Translations under genes and position numbers: made by a program | Origin: Bacteroidota bacterium | GTDB lineage: Bacteria > Bacteroidota > Bacteroidia > UKL13-3 | NCBI GenBank assembly: GCA_027484685.1 | Contig: JAIXSO010000027.1 | Span: forward strand, 1 to 64,000 | Reading direction: 5' to 3' | Length of the DNA: 64,000 nt | Part shown: positions 23,221 through 33,614 of the stretch, one piece after another | How the letters are laid out: each line of letters begins with the position of its first letter | Numbering within the stretch: position 1 is the stretch's first letter | Notes under the pieces: generated by a model | Seen by the model: the letters and a program-made list of their open reading frames with translations, nothing else | Database searches by the model: none | Told to the model about the DNA's origin: nothing

Positions 23221-24750
23221 ATGTGGGAAGCTGCAAATAACAAATTTGGTAAATATTTTAAGGTTGGAACAAATAACTTCAATCAATTAATTTTTTTACT
23301 AATTATTATGTTTTCTATTGCATTAAGATTTTTGCATTTTGGCGAAATTATTGACGATCCGCATGGTTGGCGACAATGTGATACCGCAAATTATATTTGG
23401 GATTATTATAAAAATGGCGTTGATTTTTTGCACCCAGCTGTTTGTTGGATGGGAGGTTATAAAACACTGATTTTAGAGTTTCCATTAACTGAAGCAATTA
23501 TAGCTTGGTTATACCAAATTTTTGGTCCAAGTATCTCCATAGCTCGCTTGTTTTTCTTATCGTTTTATGTTTTAAGCATTTGTTATTTTTATAAAAATTG
23601 TAAGCTATTCCTTCCATTGAAAACCGCCATGTTTTCAACTGTTATTTACACTTTTTTACCTTTATCTTATTATTATTCAAGGGCCTTACACATTGATTTT
23701 TTTGCACTTTCGTTTGCTTTTGGTATGTTTTATTTTTATACCGTTGGTATAAAAACGCAAAGCATCAAAAAAATAGTTATGGGTAGTGTATTTGCAACTA
23801 TTGCGTTTTTGGTAAAAGCGCCTTATGCTTTATCATTTTTCTTGCCTATTATTTATATTATTACCAAAGAAAAGAAATGGTTATTCTGTTTAAAGTGGTC
23901 CATATTATTTATTTTACCCGTAGTCATTTTTGCCTGGTGGATTGTTAAATCAAAACAAATAAATGCCATGGCTCCTGATTGGTATTTTATTCCTGGTTAT
24001 CGCAAATTTGATGATAATACTAAGTGGTATTTTGGATTATTTGAACATAGATTTATACTTAGAAGTTGGCAAACACTTTTTGAAAGATTAATGACTGATA
24101 TGAGCTCAGGTTTTTTGGGTGCCGCCTTATTTTTGGTGGGTTTATTTGCTGCCTTTAAGAAAAAATATATTTTATTGTGGCTTTGGTTCATAGGGGTTAT
24201 TTTATACTTACTTTTGTTTTTCAATTTAAATGTAATTCATAACTACTACCAAATTCCTTTTGTTCCGCTATTGGCCATATTTATGGCCATTGGAATTGAT
24301 TTTTTGGCTACTTTTTTTGAACTTAAAAACAATTATTTTTCAGTGCAGAAATTTTTGCTTGCTACTTTAATTATTAGTTCAATTATGTATGCAGAAACCA
24401 ATTTTTTTAAACATGAAACCATTTATGAAAACATTGCCAAATGTATTGAAGATAATACCAAAGAAGATGATTTGGTGATTGTTTCATGCGGGGGACTGTC
24501 GGTTCATTGCCCAATAATTTTGCATAGAGCAAAGCGCAATGGATGGTCAATACCTGTTACAGTAATAAATGAAAAAATAGCCAATAGTTTAAAAAAAGAG
24601 GGTTGCAGGTATGTAGCATTTATTGAGAATGAAATACCACAAAATACTTTTGGCAACTTTTTGAAATTACACCCAATAAAAGATATACCAATTTCAAAAG
24701 GGAAACATCTTTTTTTAATTGATTTAAACAACACCAAGCTAAGACAATAA
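23221..24750 (+). CDS. GT-C glycosyltransferase, ArnT/PMT-like
   Basis: A 509-aa polytopic protein with roughly ten membrane segments. The first periplasmic loop carries DDPHGWRQCDTA (about residues 40-51), the acidic and WRQxDTA motif of GT39/GT83-type enzymes that use polyprenyl-phosphate sugars. A soluble C-terminal region of about 110 residues follows. It lies 7 bp after the HAD phosphatase and so may use the polyprenyl-phosphate pentose made by the preceding three genes. Acceptor unknown. Confidence 0.78.
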   Translation: MWEAANNKFGKYFKVGTNNFNQLIFLLIIMFSIALRFLHFGEIIDDPHGWRQCDTANYIWDYYKNGVDFLHPAVCWMGGYKTLILEFPLTEAIIAWLYQIFGPSISIARLFFLSFYVLSICYFYKNCKLFLPLKTAMFSTVIYTFLPLSYYYSRALHIDFFALSFAFGMFYFYTVGIKTQSIKKIVMGSVFATIAFLVKAPYALSFFLPIIYIITKEKKWLFCLKWSILFILPVVIFAWWIVKSKQINAMAPDWYFIPGYRKFDDNTKWYFGLFEHRFILRSWQTLFERLMTDMSSGFLGAALFLVGLFAAFKKKYILLWLWFIGVILYLLLFFNLNVIHNYYQIPFVPLLAIFMAIGIDFLATFFELKNNYFSVQKFLLATLIISSIMYAETNFFKHETIYENIAKCIEDNTKEDDLVIVSCGGLSVHCPIILHRAKRNGWSIPVTVINEKIANSLKKEGCRYVAFIENEIPQNTFGNFLKLHPIKDIPISKGKHLFLIDLNNTKLRQ

Positions 24751-24799
24751 GCAATTTCAAATTTTACAAATAAGTATATATTTGGTTTTTTTTACATTT

Positions 24800-26788
24800 A
24801 TGAAACAATTTAACACCATTTATTTTATTCTTTTCTTAGCCTGTATTTCAATTTTGGTTGTATTTCAAACTTCCAATGTAAAGCAAACCAGTGGCGATAG
24901 TCAATTAACGCTATTAACCTCACAAGCTATCATTGAAAATGGAAATGTGAATTTGTCAAAATATTATTCGCAGGTTCCACCAGAACAGTTCTCTAACGGT
25001 ACTTGGAAGTTTAGATTTAACAACGATAAAAATCAATTAGAATATGGCTATCCTATTGGTAACTCTATAATTTCAATTCCATTTGTTTTTGTTGCCAACA
25101 AACTAGGAATGAGCATGTTGGTTCAAGAGCATGATGCAAGTTTACAAATACTTATTGCCAGTTTATTGGCCATGATATTATTGTTATTAAATTTTAAACT
25201 AGCAAGGATGTTTGTAAGCGATTATTTGGCATTACTCATAACTTTAATATTTACGTTTGCCACCTCTTATATAAGTACTTGTGCCACAGCATTTTGGAGT
25301 TTTAACTCAGAACTTGTATTTATTGTATTATTATTAATTGAATTGTCAAAAACTGAATTAGATGAAACCTATAAGCCTCACTTTGGTTTATTAGGGCTAT
25401 ATCTTTTTGGGGCATGGTTTTGCAGACCCAGCTCAATGGTTTTTATAGCAGTATTTTTTGTATGGATGCTTTTAAAACAAAGAAGTTTAATTATTAAAAC
25501 CATTACCAGTTTTGCGATATTCATGCTTTTTTTCATGTCATTGTCATACAGTTGGTATGGAACATTTATTCCGTTTTATTATAATCCATTTATGTGGCAA
25601 AGCTTTGCTAAAACGGTAAGCATTTGGGAGGGTTTTTTACTTATTTTATTTAGCCCAAACAGAGGGTTATTTATTTATAGTCCATTTTTAATTTTCGCTT
25701 TTTTTTCGAGCTTTACTTTAGCAAGAAAAACAACTGTTTTTAAAATTTTAGTTGGGTGGTTTTTGGTTTATATTTTAAGTCTGGGAAATTTAAGTAATTG
25801 GTGGGGCGGCTGGAGCTTTGGAGCAAGGCTTTGTACCGACATTATTCCATGCTTATTTTTACTCTTACTTTTAGGACTTAAACACATAAATTTTACAATA
25901 ATTAGCCATAAAATTACTTCACTTATATTTCTTACAACCGCTGTTATTGGTTTTGCAATCAATACTTTTCAGGGGATTTACAATATAGAAACCTATAATT
26001 GGAATGATTATCCTGCTATAGATAAAAACTATCAGTTTTATAAATGGAACTGGCAATACCCACAGTTTTTAGCCAATAAAAGAAACAACGAAAACAAAAA
26101 AGTTGATTTTGAATTACATCAATACTATTCAAAATTTATATTGCAAACACCCGAAAATGCTAACATATTAATGGGTACGCCAGATGCAAGCTATAGAAAC
26201 ATATTGAATAGTTGGAATAAGCAAAAAATATATGGCAGCAGGCACTTTTTTAATTCGATAAATGATTCAATAAACAGCGATACATTTTATTTTTTTAGAC
26301 CAAGCCATGATTATGTAAGGTCGTTTAATAATTTAGATGTTGTATTTCAATCTAAAATTGAAATGGCTGAGTTTTTAAGTGAAAACATTGACAATATTAT
26401 TATCCTAACAGCTAGGGGTAATTGGAAAGGGAACATTTCTGAAAAACTAAAAACAAAGTTTTTTACAATGGGCTTGAAACTAAATGATTTAAACAATTTT
26501 TCGAGTTATTTAGCAGTGCTTAATAAAGAAAAAATAATGTATGAACTAAGCAACGAAACGGCTGAAGTTCGACAAGATTTTGCTATTAATGAAGCAAAGT
26601 TTGAAGTAGTTTCTTCAGCCAATATTGCCTCAACAAAAATGAATGGCAAAGAGTTAAACTTTAACTTAGACGGAATAAATATACTTGTACTTAAAGACAA
26701 TATGGAAATTGATAAATTAGGTTACGTTAACTTACAATCAAACGAAAACTACATTGACCTATTTTTGTATAAAGCGGTAAAAAAGTAG
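24800..26788 (+). CDS. Large GT-C-like membrane protein
   Basis: From the ATG at 24800 the protein has 662 aa; a TTG at 24782 is less likely. The first 380 residues hold about ten membrane segments, with SGDSQLTLLTSQAI in the first loop, where GT-C enzymes carry their catalytic acid. The last 260 residues are soluble and unassigned. The architecture matches glycosyltransferase-like membrane proteins of polysaccharide loci, but no family-specific motif confirms the activity. It is followed by 216 bp with no feature I recognise. Confidence 0.65.
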   Translation: MKQFNTIYFILFLACISILVVFQTSNVKQTSGDSQLTLLTSQAIIENGNVNLSKYYSQVPPEQFSNGTWKFRFNNDKNQLEYGYPIGNSIISIPFVFVANKLGMSMLVQEHDASLQILIASLLAMILLLLNFKLARMFVSDYLALLITLIFTFATSYISTCATAFWSFNSELVFIVLLLIELSKTELDETYKPHFGLLGLYLFGAWFCRPSSMVFIAVFFVWMLLKQRSLIIKTITSFAIFMLFFMSLSYSWYGTFIPFYYNPFMWQSFAKTVSIWEGFLLILFSPNRGLFIYSPFLIFAFFSSFTLARKTTVFKILVGWFLVYILSLGNLSNWWGGWSFGARLCTDIIPCLFLLLLLGLKHINFTIISHKITSLIFLTTAVIGFAINTFQGIYNIETYNWNDYPAIDKNYQFYKWNWQYPQFLANKRNNENKKVDFELHQYYSKFILQTPENANILMGTPDASYRNILNSWNKQKIYGSRHFFNSINDSINSDTFYFFRPSHDYVRSFNNLDVVFQSKIEMAEFLSENIDNIIILTARGNWKGNISEKLKTKFFTMGLKLNDLNNFSSYLAVLNKEKIMYELSNETAEVRQDFAINEAKFEVVSSANIASTKMNGKELNFNLDGINILVLKDNMEIDKLGYVNLQSNENYIDLFLYKAVKK

Positions 26789-27004
26789 AAGAGTTATTAA
26801 AACAAACTGAAATGCCCCATATTTTGTAAAACTTAAAAATTTTGGACAACTATAACTATTTGATTGTGTTTTTATTGTTATATTTAACCAATTATTTAAA
26901 TTGAAGTACTCACTTTTTTGTTTTTATATATAAAAAAAATAAGCTAATCTTAAAAAAGATTTTTAAAACCCAACTTGGGTAAATATATTAAGGAATTAAA
27001 TAGA

Positions 27005-27955
27005 ATGAAAGACCAACAAGAAAAAAATGACCTTTTGCAAATAATAAGGTTTATTTACATAAACTATAAAATTTATATAAAGTCAATAACAATCACATTG
27101 ATTTTAACTGTCGCAGTAACATTTTTATTACCTAAACAATATAAATCAACCGGAATTATTTTTCCAACATATTCTAATTCGCTAGAAGAAACATATAATA
27201 ACCCAATGTTTGGTTACGATATTGAGGCCGATAGAGTTTTACAGCTATTACAATCGCAAGAAATTCAAGACAGTATTACACGTAAATTTGATTTAGTGAC
27301 CTATTTTGAACTTGATACTTTAGATGAAAGATGGAGAGATGATTTAAGAAAAGAAATTATAGAAAATGTAAATTTTTCAAAAACACCTTTCATGTCAATC
27401 GAAATATCTGCAAAAACAAAAGACCCACAACTTTCAAGCGACCTAGTAAATACAATTATTGGTTTAATTGACCCAATAAGAAATCGGATATTAAAGCAGA
27501 ATATTATTGTGGCGCATAATTCAATTAGAAACGAATACCAAAATCAAAAGAATAACCTGGACTCGTTGGTAAATTTAATTAAAACCATGCGCGATGAATA
27601 TGGCAATCCCGCAATTAGTTTATTGGCAAATCAAGAATTTAATTTTGATAATAAAAGAACAGGTAACAATACCTTGTTGGAAGAAAAAATAGATAAATAT
27701 TTAATACAAAAAGTTATTTATAACGATATAAAAGTTAAATATGAGCGTGTAAAAACACAATTAGAAAGGCCTCTTCCTGGCATATACGTTATAAATCAGG
27801 GTATAAAATCAAATAAAAAAGTATCACCTTCATTTTTAATAAATATGGTAATTACTACTATATTAACAATTGTAATAGTTACTATGGTATTGGTTTTAAA
27901 AATTAAACTAAATGGTTTAAATGCTTACTTAAAGAATGATTCATTGAATGAATAA
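27005..27955 (+). CDS. Wzz/GumC-type chain-length determinant protein
   Basis: A 316-aa polysaccharide co-polymerase. Membrane segments lie near residues 30-48 and 280-302, enclosing a large, mostly helical periplasmic domain with a coiled-coil-like stretch (about 165-215). The start at ATG 27005 is preceded by AAGGAATTAAATAGA; a TTG at 26975 would add ten residues. No tyrosine-kinase domain is fused. It should set the length of the exported polysaccharide with the overlapping (8 nt) Wzy/ligase-like gene. Confidence 0.78.
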   Translation: MKDQQEKNDLLQIIRFIYINYKIYIKSITITLILTVAVTFLLPKQYKSTGIIFPTYSNSLEETYNNPMFGYDIEADRVLQLLQSQEIQDSITRKFDLVTYFELDTLDERWRDDLRKEIIENVNFSKTPFMSIEISAKTKDPQLSSDLVNTIIGLIDPIRNRILKQNIIVAHNSIRNEYQNQKNNLDSLVNLIKTMRDEYGNPAISLLANQEFNFDNKRTGNNTLLEEKIDKYLIQKVIYNDIKVKYERVKTQLERPLPGIYVINQGIKSNKKVSPSFLINMVITTILTIVIVTMVLVLKIKLNGLNAYLKNDSLNE

Positions 27956-29432
27956 AGTGATAACTTTTTTACAGAAACACCTTACATTCTCTATTATTCT
28001 ATTTTTAGTTGTTGTTATTAATTTGGCTTTGCTATCTAATAACTCATTAATTATTGCTATTGTTTTTTACGGTGTTTTAGGAATAGCACTTTTATTATCA
28101 TTAATTATTAATAAGGAAATATTTTTTGGTATAACTATTTTCTTTATTCCATTGTCGTTTATTCTGGAGCAAAGCGCTGGACCTTCTGTTTCATTTCCAT
28201 CAGAGCCTTTAGCAGGTATTTTATTAATGTATTTGGTTATCAATTTCTTTTCTAATGGAAAAAGTGATTTTACAATATTTAAACACCCAATTACTATTTT
28301 AATACTACTTGATTTTTTATGGATGATTATTACCAGTGTTACTAGTACAATGCCATTGGTTTCGTTTAAAAGAACGATTATTAAATTACTGTATATTAGT
28401 ATTTATTATTTTTATTCAATTGGTGTTTTTAAAAAACCAGAAAATATTTCTAAAGTATATGTTCTATATATTTTAGGCTTAATTTATCCAATTATTAATA
28501 CATTTATTTATCATACCAAGTACAATTTTAATATAGCAGCAGCTTATAAAATGACCTTACCGTTTTATAATGATCACACTATTTATGGGGCTTGTTTGGC
28601 TTTTTTAATACCATTTATTTTACTTTTTATAATTCAAAACAATAATTTTATTAAATACTTTTGGTTTTTAGTAATATTGGTATTTATTGGTGCTACTTTT
28701 TTATCGTTTTCAAGAGCAAGTTGGTTAAGTTTGGTATTAATCTTTTTGTTGTATTTAGCTATTCATTTTAAAATAAAAATACAATTTATAATTATGGTTT
28801 TGGTTAGCATTTCTTTAGTTGGCTACTTTAGTTATAATACACTCAAAATTAAATTTCAAAGTAATAAATCGGTAAGTAATAAAGATGTAGGTCAGCACTT
28901 AGAATCGATGGGGAATATTAAATCGGATGCTTCTAACGCTGAAAGATTAAACAGATGGTATTGTGCATGGCAAATGTTTTTAGATAAACCTGTATTTGGT
29001 TTTGGCCCTGGTACTTATCAATTTAATTATGGTCCATATCAAATAAAGGAAATGGTTACACGAATTAGCACCTACAAAGGAGATAGGGGAAACGCTCATT
29101 CAGATTATTTAGGCTATTTGTGTGAAACGGGATTGATAGGGTTGTTAATCTATTTAGGTCTTATTTATTCTGCACTAAAGTTAGGTTTAAAACACGTTCA
29201 TAATTTAAATAGTCCCTATAAAAACTTGTCTATGGTTTTATTATTAAGTTTAACCACATTTTTTATTCATGGTTTTTTTAATAGTTTTATTGATATAGAT
29301 AAAACAATGATGTTGGTACTTTGTGCAACTGCTGGATTGGTGGCTATTGATTTAAAGAATAAAGAATTAGATAATAACTCAAATGAAAATATTTTTGAAA
29401 ATCAAGCCAAAATTTTAGGGAAGAATGGGTAG
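27948..29432 (+). CDS. O-antigen ligase / Wzy-like polymerase
   Basis: A 494-aa protein with about a dozen membrane segments. The Wzy_C/WaaL-type periplasmic region is clear: NRWYCAWQMFLDKPVFGFGP, then AHSDYLGYLCETGLIG, whose histidine and GFGPG loop are conserved. It either polymerises glycan repeat units or ligates them to a lipid anchor; sequence alone does not separate these. Overlaps the chain-length gene by 8 nt, so both are made together. Confidence 0.85.
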   Translation: MNKVITFLQKHLTFSIILFLVVVINLALLSNNSLIIAIVFYGVLGIALLLSLIINKEIFFGITIFFIPLSFILEQSAGPSVSFPSEPLAGILLMYLVINFFSNGKSDFTIFKHPITILILLDFLWMIITSVTSTMPLVSFKRTIIKLLYISIYYFYSIGVFKKPENISKVYVLYILGLIYPIINTFIYHTKYNFNIAAAYKMTLPFYNDHTIYGACLAFLIPFILLFIIQNNNFIKYFWFLVILVFIGATFLSFSRASWLSLVLIFLLYLAIHFKIKIQFIIMVLVSISLVGYFSYNTLKIKFQSNKSVSNKDVGQHLESMGNIKSDASNAERLNRWYCAWQMFLDKPVFGFGPGTYQFNYGPYQIKEMVTRISTYKGDRGNAHSDYLGYLCETGLIGLLIYLGLIYSALKLGLKHVHNLNSPYKNLSMVLLLSLTTFFIHGFFNSFIDIDKTMMLVLCATAGLVAIDLKNKELDNNSNENIFENQAKILGKNG

Positions 29433-29563
29433 CTGATTACCAAAGCATTGTAAGCGGGTTATAGTAGTAAGCGGTATGGGCTGTTTGTTGTAATAATATA
29501 AGTTTTCTTGTTTTATTGATTTGTACATTTCATATTGCAGCCAATATTTTAAAATTAATATTT

Positions 29564-29716
29564 ATGTTAGATGTTATAAAAGAGCTGTTTTTATTAATGA
29601 AGGAACGAAAAAAATACTGGTTAGCACCTGTTATTATAATGCTTTTTTTCTTCGGATTATTAATAGTTTTTGGGGGTGGAAGTGCAGCAGCACCATTTAT
29701 TTATTCCTTATTTTAA
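29564..29716 (+). CDS. DUF5989 small membrane protein (50 aa)
   Basis: The start is the ATG at 29564 (an in-frame ATG 48 bp upstream gives an unsupported extension). The sequence pattern FLLMKERKKYWLAP, one membrane segment, then GSAAAPFIYSLF is that of DUF5989. Members usually sit next to SGNH hydrolases or carbamoyltransferases in glycan loci, and here an SGNH gene is encoded convergently 8 bp away. Function unknown. Confidence 0.85.
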   Translation: MLDVIKELFLLMKERKKYWLAPVIIMLFFFGLLIVFGGGSAAAPFIYSLF

Positions 29717-29723
29717 AGAAGAA

Positions 29724-30752
29724 TTAGTTTAATCTATATTTTAAGTGCTCTCCAATAAACCTTGCTAATACACCATTGCCCGTATTGTTTAAATGCAAGT
29801 CGTTTTTATAATAAAGGTCATTGCCAGTTCTTTCAGCATGTTGAAATGCTGATAAAGGATTTAATATTTCTAAATTTTTACCATAAAAATGTTTAGATAA
29901 ACGATTTATAAACGGATATAAAGTATCGTTTATGTTTTTACCACTAAAGTTAGCACCACATTTAGCTAAATTTTGTTTATATTCATTTGAAACTTGGCAG
30001 TTAGCTGGTATTACTATTATTTTTAAAGGAACATTTTGTTGTTTGCAAAGTGCTAAAAGATTATCTACTCCATTTAGAAAAACGTGATATCTTTCTTCAT
30101 AATCAGCACTTATGGTTATTGATTTTTCGTAATGATTAGCATCTGCTTTTATTAATAATTTTTCTCGCTTACTCATTTTATTTACAGAAAACGAATCGTT
30201 GTTTTGAAGCAATTCTGTTTCAACTGATTGACCAATAGAAGATTTAAATTGTCCTAATTTGTAGTTTATATAACGTAAGGAGTAAAGGTTATTGGATAAT
30301 AACCAAAAACAATTTCTTGCTAAATTAAGGGTTGACCAATTAATTGGTTTTTTAATATCAAGCAAGTCGTTGCCAACATAAAACTGAACCAATACCAAAT
30401 CAGGCTGGTATTCTTTAATTCTGTTTTTTGCAATTACATTTATTTCTTGAATTCCAATTCCTGGCATTGCCGAATTAATGAATTGAGTATTAGGGAAACT
30501 ATCATTTAGAATGGACAAATAGCTATGATTACTGGCGGTAAATGAATCACCAAAAACCAATATTTTCTTTTTGTTTTTTTTGTCTTTTAAGGAGCTATTT
30601 AAATAAGTTTTTTCAGTTTTGTAAAAATCAATAAGTTGATAACGATAAACAATTTCAATAATTAGCAAGCAAAAAACCAAGGACACTAACATTATTGCCA
30701 TGTTAATGGCCAATTGCCTTAATTTTATTGAATGAATAATTTTGGTGAACAT
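29724..30752 (-). CDS. Membrane-anchored SGNH/GDSL hydrolase
   Basis: From the ATG at 30752 the protein is 342 aa, with one membrane anchor at 14-36 and a periplasmic SGNH domain: FGDSF (Ser70), GND (Asn128) and NDLHLN (Asp318, His320). A frame extension to 30983 overlaps the divergent flippase gene and lacks domain sequence. Such proteins deacetylate or transfer acyl groups on polysaccharides. It is the only minus-strand gene of the glycan locus, divergent from the flippase with a 127-bp intergenic space. Confidence 0.82.
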   Translation of the reverse strand: MFTKIIHSIKLRQLAINMAIMLVSLVFCLLIIEIVYRYQLIDFYKTEKTYLNSSLKDKKNKKKILVFGDSFTASNHSYLSILNDSFPNTQFINSAMPGIGIQEINVIAKNRIKEYQPDLVLVQFYVGNDLLDIKKPINWSTLNLARNCFWLLSNNLYSLRYINYKLGQFKSSIGQSVETELLQNNDSFSVNKMSKREKLLIKADANHYEKSITISADYEERYHVFLNGVDNLLALCKQQNVPLKIIVIPANCQVSNEYKQNLAKCGANFSGKNINDTLYPFINRLSKHFYGKNLEILNPLSAFQHAERTGNDLYYKNDLHLNNTGNGVLARFIGEHLKYRLN

Positions 30753-30879
30753 AAAAATTTTGAGTTGGAATATAAACCATTTATAAGAATTGGCAAGGCT
30801 ATTAACTTTTGAATAAGTTGTATAATAATATAATTTTGATATTATTTGTAACCAACAATTTATAATTATAAGAGACAAT

Positions 30880-32070
30880 TTGAGTTTTTTAAAATCAAAG
30901 CAATTTGTACGTGCTGCTAACATATTGGCATACAGTTCAAACTTGTTTTTACCTAATATAACAAATATACTTACTTCAGCCATTGTTATTAGGTTGTTGG
31001 TTCCTGAATGGTGGGGTCAAATTACTATTTTGCAACTATACATGTACCTAGGTAACCAGTTTTGTGCTTGGGGCAATAAAGATTCGTTAGTAAAATCGTT
31101 TAGTGAATACCCGTCCCAAAGCAAGTTTTTATGGATGGAATCATTCAGCAGTCGTTTGTTTTTACTATTGCCCGTATTGGCGGGAACATATTTTATTTCC
31201 AATGATCTAGTTGTTGTTTTCCATTTGTCAAGTTGGATTATTTTGCGGTATTTTTTACAATCTTTCGAGGCAATTATTTTATTTTCAAGAAAGTTTGCGG
31301 TAAGCATTGTTACCGAAATTATTGGATTGATTCTAGTTGTTTTTGCACTAGTTGTGTTTAAAAATTATTTGTCATTTCATGATGTTTTATTCATCATCAC
31401 CATCAGTTATTTAATAAGAACAATTATCCTTGTTGTATATTTTGGGGCATACTTTAATTTTGGTGTTTCGTTTAAACCCAATATTAAAAATTTATTGCCT
31501 TTCCTTCCATTTATGATGATAGGTTTTTCGGGGGTTTTACAACAAAAGTCGGATATGATAAGTGTTGCATGGTTGTCATCAAAAATAGAAATTGCACAAT
31601 ACCAAGTTTTCAGTAGTTTTTTGCTTTTCGCACAAGCAATACCAGCATTGGTAATTGGCCCCTACGTAAAAAACTTATACCGACTACCTATCTCAACCTA
31701 TTCAAAACTCCAGCGATTGTTTACCATTTATGGTTTTTTTGTTTCTTTAGCTTCCACCTTATTTATATACATTGCAATCAAAATTATATATCAGTTTGAC
31801 TTCCCTTCTACCATTTATTTTCTAGGCTTTTTAAACGGATGGTTTACTTACTTTTACATGTTTAAAATATTTTTGATGTTTAAAAAACAAAAGCAAAAGC
31901 AAGTGATGATTATAAACGCTGGCACAATTGTGCTTAATTTTGTTTTTTGTTTTGTTTTTATTCAATTATGGGGAATACAAGGCGGAATTTTAGCTGCTGC
32001 AATAACTCAACTATTCACTTATTTTATTTATAAGTATTATTTAAAAAACAATTTAGCTATAAAGTTATAG
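30880..32070 (+). CDS. Wzx-like polysaccharide flippase
   Basis: A 396-aa protein with about twelve membrane segments in the pattern of MATE-like/MVF O-antigen flippases. It begins with a TTG at 30880, preceded by AAGAGACAA; the first ATG in frame lies about 50 codons further and would remove the first membrane segments. It should move the lipid-linked repeat unit across the inner membrane for the Wzz and Wzy-like proteins. The next gene follows after 5 bp. Confidence 0.75.
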   Translation: MSFLKSKQFVRAANILAYSSNLFLPNITNILTSAIVIRLLVPEWWGQITILQLYMYLGNQFCAWGNKDSLVKSFSEYPSQSKFLWMESFSSRLFLLLPVLAGTYFISNDLVVVFHLSSWIILRYFLQSFEAIILFSRKFAVSIVTEIIGLILVVFALVVFKNYLSFHDVLFIITISYLIRTIILVVYFGAYFNFGVSFKPNIKNLLPFLPFMMIGFSGVLQQKSDMISVAWLSSKIEIAQYQVFSSFLLFAQAIPALVIGPYVKNLYRLPISTYSKLQRLFTIYGFFVSLASTLFIYIAIKIIYQFDFPSTIYFLGFLNGWFTYFYMFKIFLMFKKQKQKQVMIINAGTIVLNFVFCFVFIQLWGIQGGILAAAITQLFTYFIYKYYLKNNLAIKL

Positions 32071-32075
32071 TTACT

Positions 32076-33488
32076 ATGAAAAGGGAAAATTATTTTTATT
32101 TAAAAGTGGTATTTTTAACCATATTGTTTTTAATTGTTCGTATTGCCATGCAATTCGATGGACTTTACGGACAAGACGCCTATGAATACTTAAGATATAC
32201 CAATGAAATGTATTCGTTTTTTGTAAATGGTACTTTGCTTGGCGATTATTTTTGGGGTATGGGTTACCCCTTTTTTGGTTGTATATTTAATTTTTTTGTG
32301 CATGATGGAGCAGTGGCTTTGCAATTGGTTTCATTGGCAGCAGCATTTACAACGTGGATATACATGGATAAAATGCTTGCACTTATTTATCCTGAAGAAC
32401 CCAATTACATCATTACATTTTTGTTTTTAGTATTATCACCCATATTCATCATTCAAAGTTTTTTAGTAATGAGTGATATGTTGGCTTGTAGTTTTATAAT
32501 AATGGCTATTTATTATTTCATTCAATTTATTATTCAATCTAAAAACAAACATTGTATGCTAGGGGTAATTTTCAGTATGCTATCTTTACAAACTAGGTAT
32601 GCATCAATTGTTATTTTGGTATTATTTTTTGTTTTAGTATTTATCAAATTAGTAAAATCAAAAAACTATAAAATGATTTTGTTTTCCGTTTTGATTGGTA
32701 TTACCATTTCCCTTCCTCATATTTATATTAGAGCAAACAATAGCTTACAGTTCTTATCGCATAATTTCCTTACGGAATGGAATATATTGAATTTATTTAA
32801 AAACAGTTTTATCAGTATAAATGGGGAGTCACAGAGTAAGCTGATTAATTTGGTTTATTGTTTATATTCTTTTTTTCATCCGCAATTTTTTGCTTTTGGG
32901 TGTTTAATTTTTGTATTGATATTCATAAATAAATACAAATTTTTTATTGGAAACCGTTTTCAAAATATAATACTAATATCCATACTAACTTATGCCATTT
33001 TTTTGGCTGGTATTCCCTTTCAAAACAAACGATTTTTAGCACTTTCTTTCCCATTGGTAATTATTGTTTGTTACCCTGTTTTAAAACAAATACTATCAGC
33101 TACTAAATGGAGTAAAAGTTTAATAATGGGTGTTTTGGTGTTGCAATTTGGATTTATTGTTTACTTTGGAAAGCCTATTTACCAAAGAAGCAAATTAGAA
33201 AAGACAATTGCCAATGATTTAATTGCTTTTTCTGGTAAAACTATCTACATATTTGATATAGATCTTGCTTTAAAAGGAAGAAATGTTCCATTAGATTATC
33301 AGAATATTTGGTACAAGGAGTATAAAAATTTTAAAAAAGGGGCTTTGGTTTTGTTAAATGCAGCGCAGTTAGAAAAGCAATGGATTGGATTGAATCCATT
33401 AATTAACTGGAATAAACTAAAAACAAATGAAACCCTTCAGGTTTTAAAACCCTATGGTGATGGTTGGAATTTGTATGAAATTCAATAA
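32076..33488 (+). CDS. GT-C glycosyltransferase, GT39-like
   Basis: A 470-aa polytopic protein. The first loop has DGLYGQDAYEYLRY (about 28-41), an acidic motif placed as in GT39/PMT-type enzymes, then a GMGYPFFG loop typical of related GT-C proteins. About ten membrane segments and a 110-residue soluble tail follow. This is the third GT-C protein of the locus, so several polyprenyl-linked sugars may be used. The donor and acceptor are unknown. Confidence 0.72.
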   Translation: MKRENYFYLKVVFLTILFLIVRIAMQFDGLYGQDAYEYLRYTNEMYSFFVNGTLLGDYFWGMGYPFFGCIFNFFVHDGAVALQLVSLAAAFTTWIYMDKMLALIYPEEPNYIITFLFLVLSPIFIIQSFLVMSDMLACSFIIMAIYYFIQFIIQSKNKHCMLGVIFSMLSLQTRYASIVILVLFFVLVFIKLVKSKNYKMILFSVLIGITISLPHIYIRANNSLQFLSHNFLTEWNILNLFKNSFISINGESQSKLINLVYCLYSFFHPQFFAFGCLIFVLIFINKYKFFIGNRFQNIILISILTYAIFLAGIPFQNKRFLALSFPLVIIVCYPVLKQILSATKWSKSLIMGVLVLQFGFIVYFGKPIYQRSKLEKTIANDLIAFSGKTIYIFDIDLALKGRNVPLDYQNIWYKEYKNFKKGALVLLNAAQLEKQWIGLNPLINWNKLKTNETLQVLKPYGDGWNLYEIQ

Positions 33489-33614
33489 ATGAATATATTT
33501 ATAAAAATACCAACAATAGAAACTCAAAATAGATATACTTTTGAAGATTTCAAATTAAAACCTAATCCAATATTTTGTAGATTTTGAGACCTTATATTTT
33601 GATTCTAAACAATT

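Noticed and set aside
29724-30983. Longer 419-aa version of the first SGNH protein
   Set aside because: The extra 77 residues overlap the divergent flippase start and lack any anchor or domain pattern. The ATG at 30752 immediately precedes the membrane anchor.
33489-33587. 32-aa frame directly after the GT-C stop (TAAATG)
   Set aside because: The coupling is attractive and it might suggest a small peptide, but it has no recognisable features, and there is no peptide-modifying gene next to it. I found no reason to call it a precursor.
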